A stretch of DNA of 14,554 nt from Bacteroidota bacterium (GTDB taxonomy: Bacteria > Bacteroidota > Bacteroidia > Bacteroidales > Prolixibacteraceae): the NCBI GenBank assembly GCA_023393265.1, contig JAEWME010000034.1, positions 1 through 14,554 on the forward strand, in the 5' to 3' direction. Position numbers and translations under genes: made by a program. Shown in pieces: positions 13,925 through 14,554 of the stretch. How positions within the stretch are numbered: the stretch's first letter is position 1; each line of letters opens with the position of its first letter. A model generated the notes under the pieces. The model worked only from the letters and a program-made list of their open reading frames with translations, did no database searches and was not told the origin of the DNA.

Positions 13925-14554
13925 TTAATTTTTATAGGAAAGCCACTTAACAATTACTTTAAAATTGACTTTTTTACCATACATCAAAATTCCGGTTCTG
14001 TAGATTTTTCCTGCCATCCAGATGGTGCCAACAATGGTTGCAAGCAAAAGAGCCATCGACAGGATGATTTCCCATATAGGAACCCCGAATGGAATTCGTG
14101 CCATCATGATGATGGGAGAGGTGAGCGGAATAACAGATGCCCAGAATGCAAGCGGTCCTTCAGGGTTTTTGGCAACTGCAAACAAAATGATCATTGACAA
14201 AATCAAAGGCATCAACACGGGGAACATCATTTGCTGCGCGTCTTCGTCGGCATCTACGGCCGAGCCGATGGCACCCATCAGCGACGCATATAGAATAAAT
14301 CCACCGATGAAATAAAAGAACAGCGAGAAAATAATCAGGGGCATATTCAGGTTGCCAATTAATCCTAGTATTTCTGCCGTTTTGTTCTGAACTTCAGGAT
14401 TGTTGCCTAACTGCTGTATTTGCTGATTATTCATAATGCTTTGTGCCTGCATAGCTGCCTCTGTCGAATTTCCGCCAACGAAGGCTGATAATCCGGTCAC
14501 GATTGCAGTTCCCAATACTACCCAGATGGCAATCTGCGTAAGGGCAACCAGCCC
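13925..14554 (-). CDS. ABC-2 type transporter permease (5' part outside window)
   Basis: The frame is open to the right edge and 209 residues are visible before the TAA at 13925. A TTG at 14515 is internal and should not be taken as the start, since the upstream codons continue the family (GLVALTQIAIWVVLG). After that helix comes an outer loop rich in Gln and Asn (about 25-65), then helices around 75-95, 113-128, 135-152 and 161-180. The family-typical GAIGSAVDADEDAQQMMFP lies at about 96-114, and the positively charged cytoplasmic tail IYRTGILMYGKK at about 184-195. These features match the ABC-2/NatB-like permeases common in Bacteroidota, usually beside an ATPase gene that here would lie outside the window. 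The substrate is unknown. The gap to the cysK leader peptide is 63 bases, with no separate terminator visible before the attenuator hairpin. Confidence 0.88.
   Translation of the reverse strand, partial: GLVALTQIAIWVVLGTAIVTGLSAFVGGNSTEAAMQAQSIMNNQQIQQLGNNPEVQNKTAEILGLIGNLNMPLIIFSLFFYFIGGFILYASLMGAIGSAVDADEDAQQMMFPVLMPLILSMIILFAVAKNPEGPLAFWASVIPLTSPIIMMARIPFGVPIWEIILSMALLLATIVGTIWMAGKIYRTGILMYGKKVNFKVIVKWLSYKN

Noticed and set aside
1..14554. CRISPR arrays, tRNA or rRNA genes, insertion sequences, phage genes.
   Set aside because: No regularly spaced repeats, no cloverleaf or rRNA-like sequence and no transposase or integrase frames were seen on either strand.

Overview
The window looks like a chromosomal segment of a Bacteroidota bacterium. 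The protein types fit this phylum: a GtrB-like transferase, a methyltransferase/GT2 fusion, a short Ppx/GppA, and a sigma-54-type response regulator without a DNA-binding domain. Several intergenic regions also carry -7 elements close to the phylum's TAnnTTTG promoter consensus (one exact match), and Shine-Dalgarno sequences are weak or absent. A Marinilabiliales/Prolixibacteraceae-like source is a guess from overall flavour, not something the sequence proves. Almost everything lies on the minus strand.

Left part (1-10260) is a membrane-glycosylation region. Read in the direction of transcription, one minus-strand cluster runs from 3954 to beyond the left edge: a GtrB-like polyprenyl-phosphate sugar synthase, a methyltransferase-GT2 fusion, and a GT39-like integral membrane glycosyltransferase that is cut by the window. 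Divergent from it is one plus-strand gene (4017-6317) for a large polytopic protein with an extracytoplasmic C-terminal half. A second minus-strand cluster runs from 10260 to 6323: another GT2 enzyme, a GT39-like enzyme translationally coupled to it, and a further polytopic protein. The likely logic is that GT2 enzymes load sugars onto a polyprenyl-phosphate carrier and the GT-C membrane proteins transfer them outside the membrane. The acceptor (lipid, polysaccharide or protein) cannot be read from the window. The two membrane-protein genes at 6323-9512 are clearly AT-richer than their surroundings.

Right part (10554-14554) is housekeeping and regulatory. A Ppx/GppA-type phosphatase and an NtrC-like receiver-AAA+ protein lacking its helix-turn-helix form a two-gene unit (12671 to 10554). 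Next comes cysK (cysteine synthase) with a clear downstream terminator. At the right edge is the 3' part of an ABC-2 type permease.

The most interesting signal is the 226-base leader upstream of cysK. It encodes a 26-residue peptide (13861-13781, minus strand) with three consecutive cysteine codons. A strong intrinsic terminator lies between this peptide and cysK, and two alternative pairings (13849-13844 with 13810-13805, and 13811-13802 with 13753-13746) complete a four-segment arrangement like the trp attenuator. This strongly suggests cysteine-responsive, ribosome-mediated transcription attenuation of cysK. A second candidate RNA structure, ending in seven U, lies between the response regulator and the second glycosylation cluster (10421-10331).
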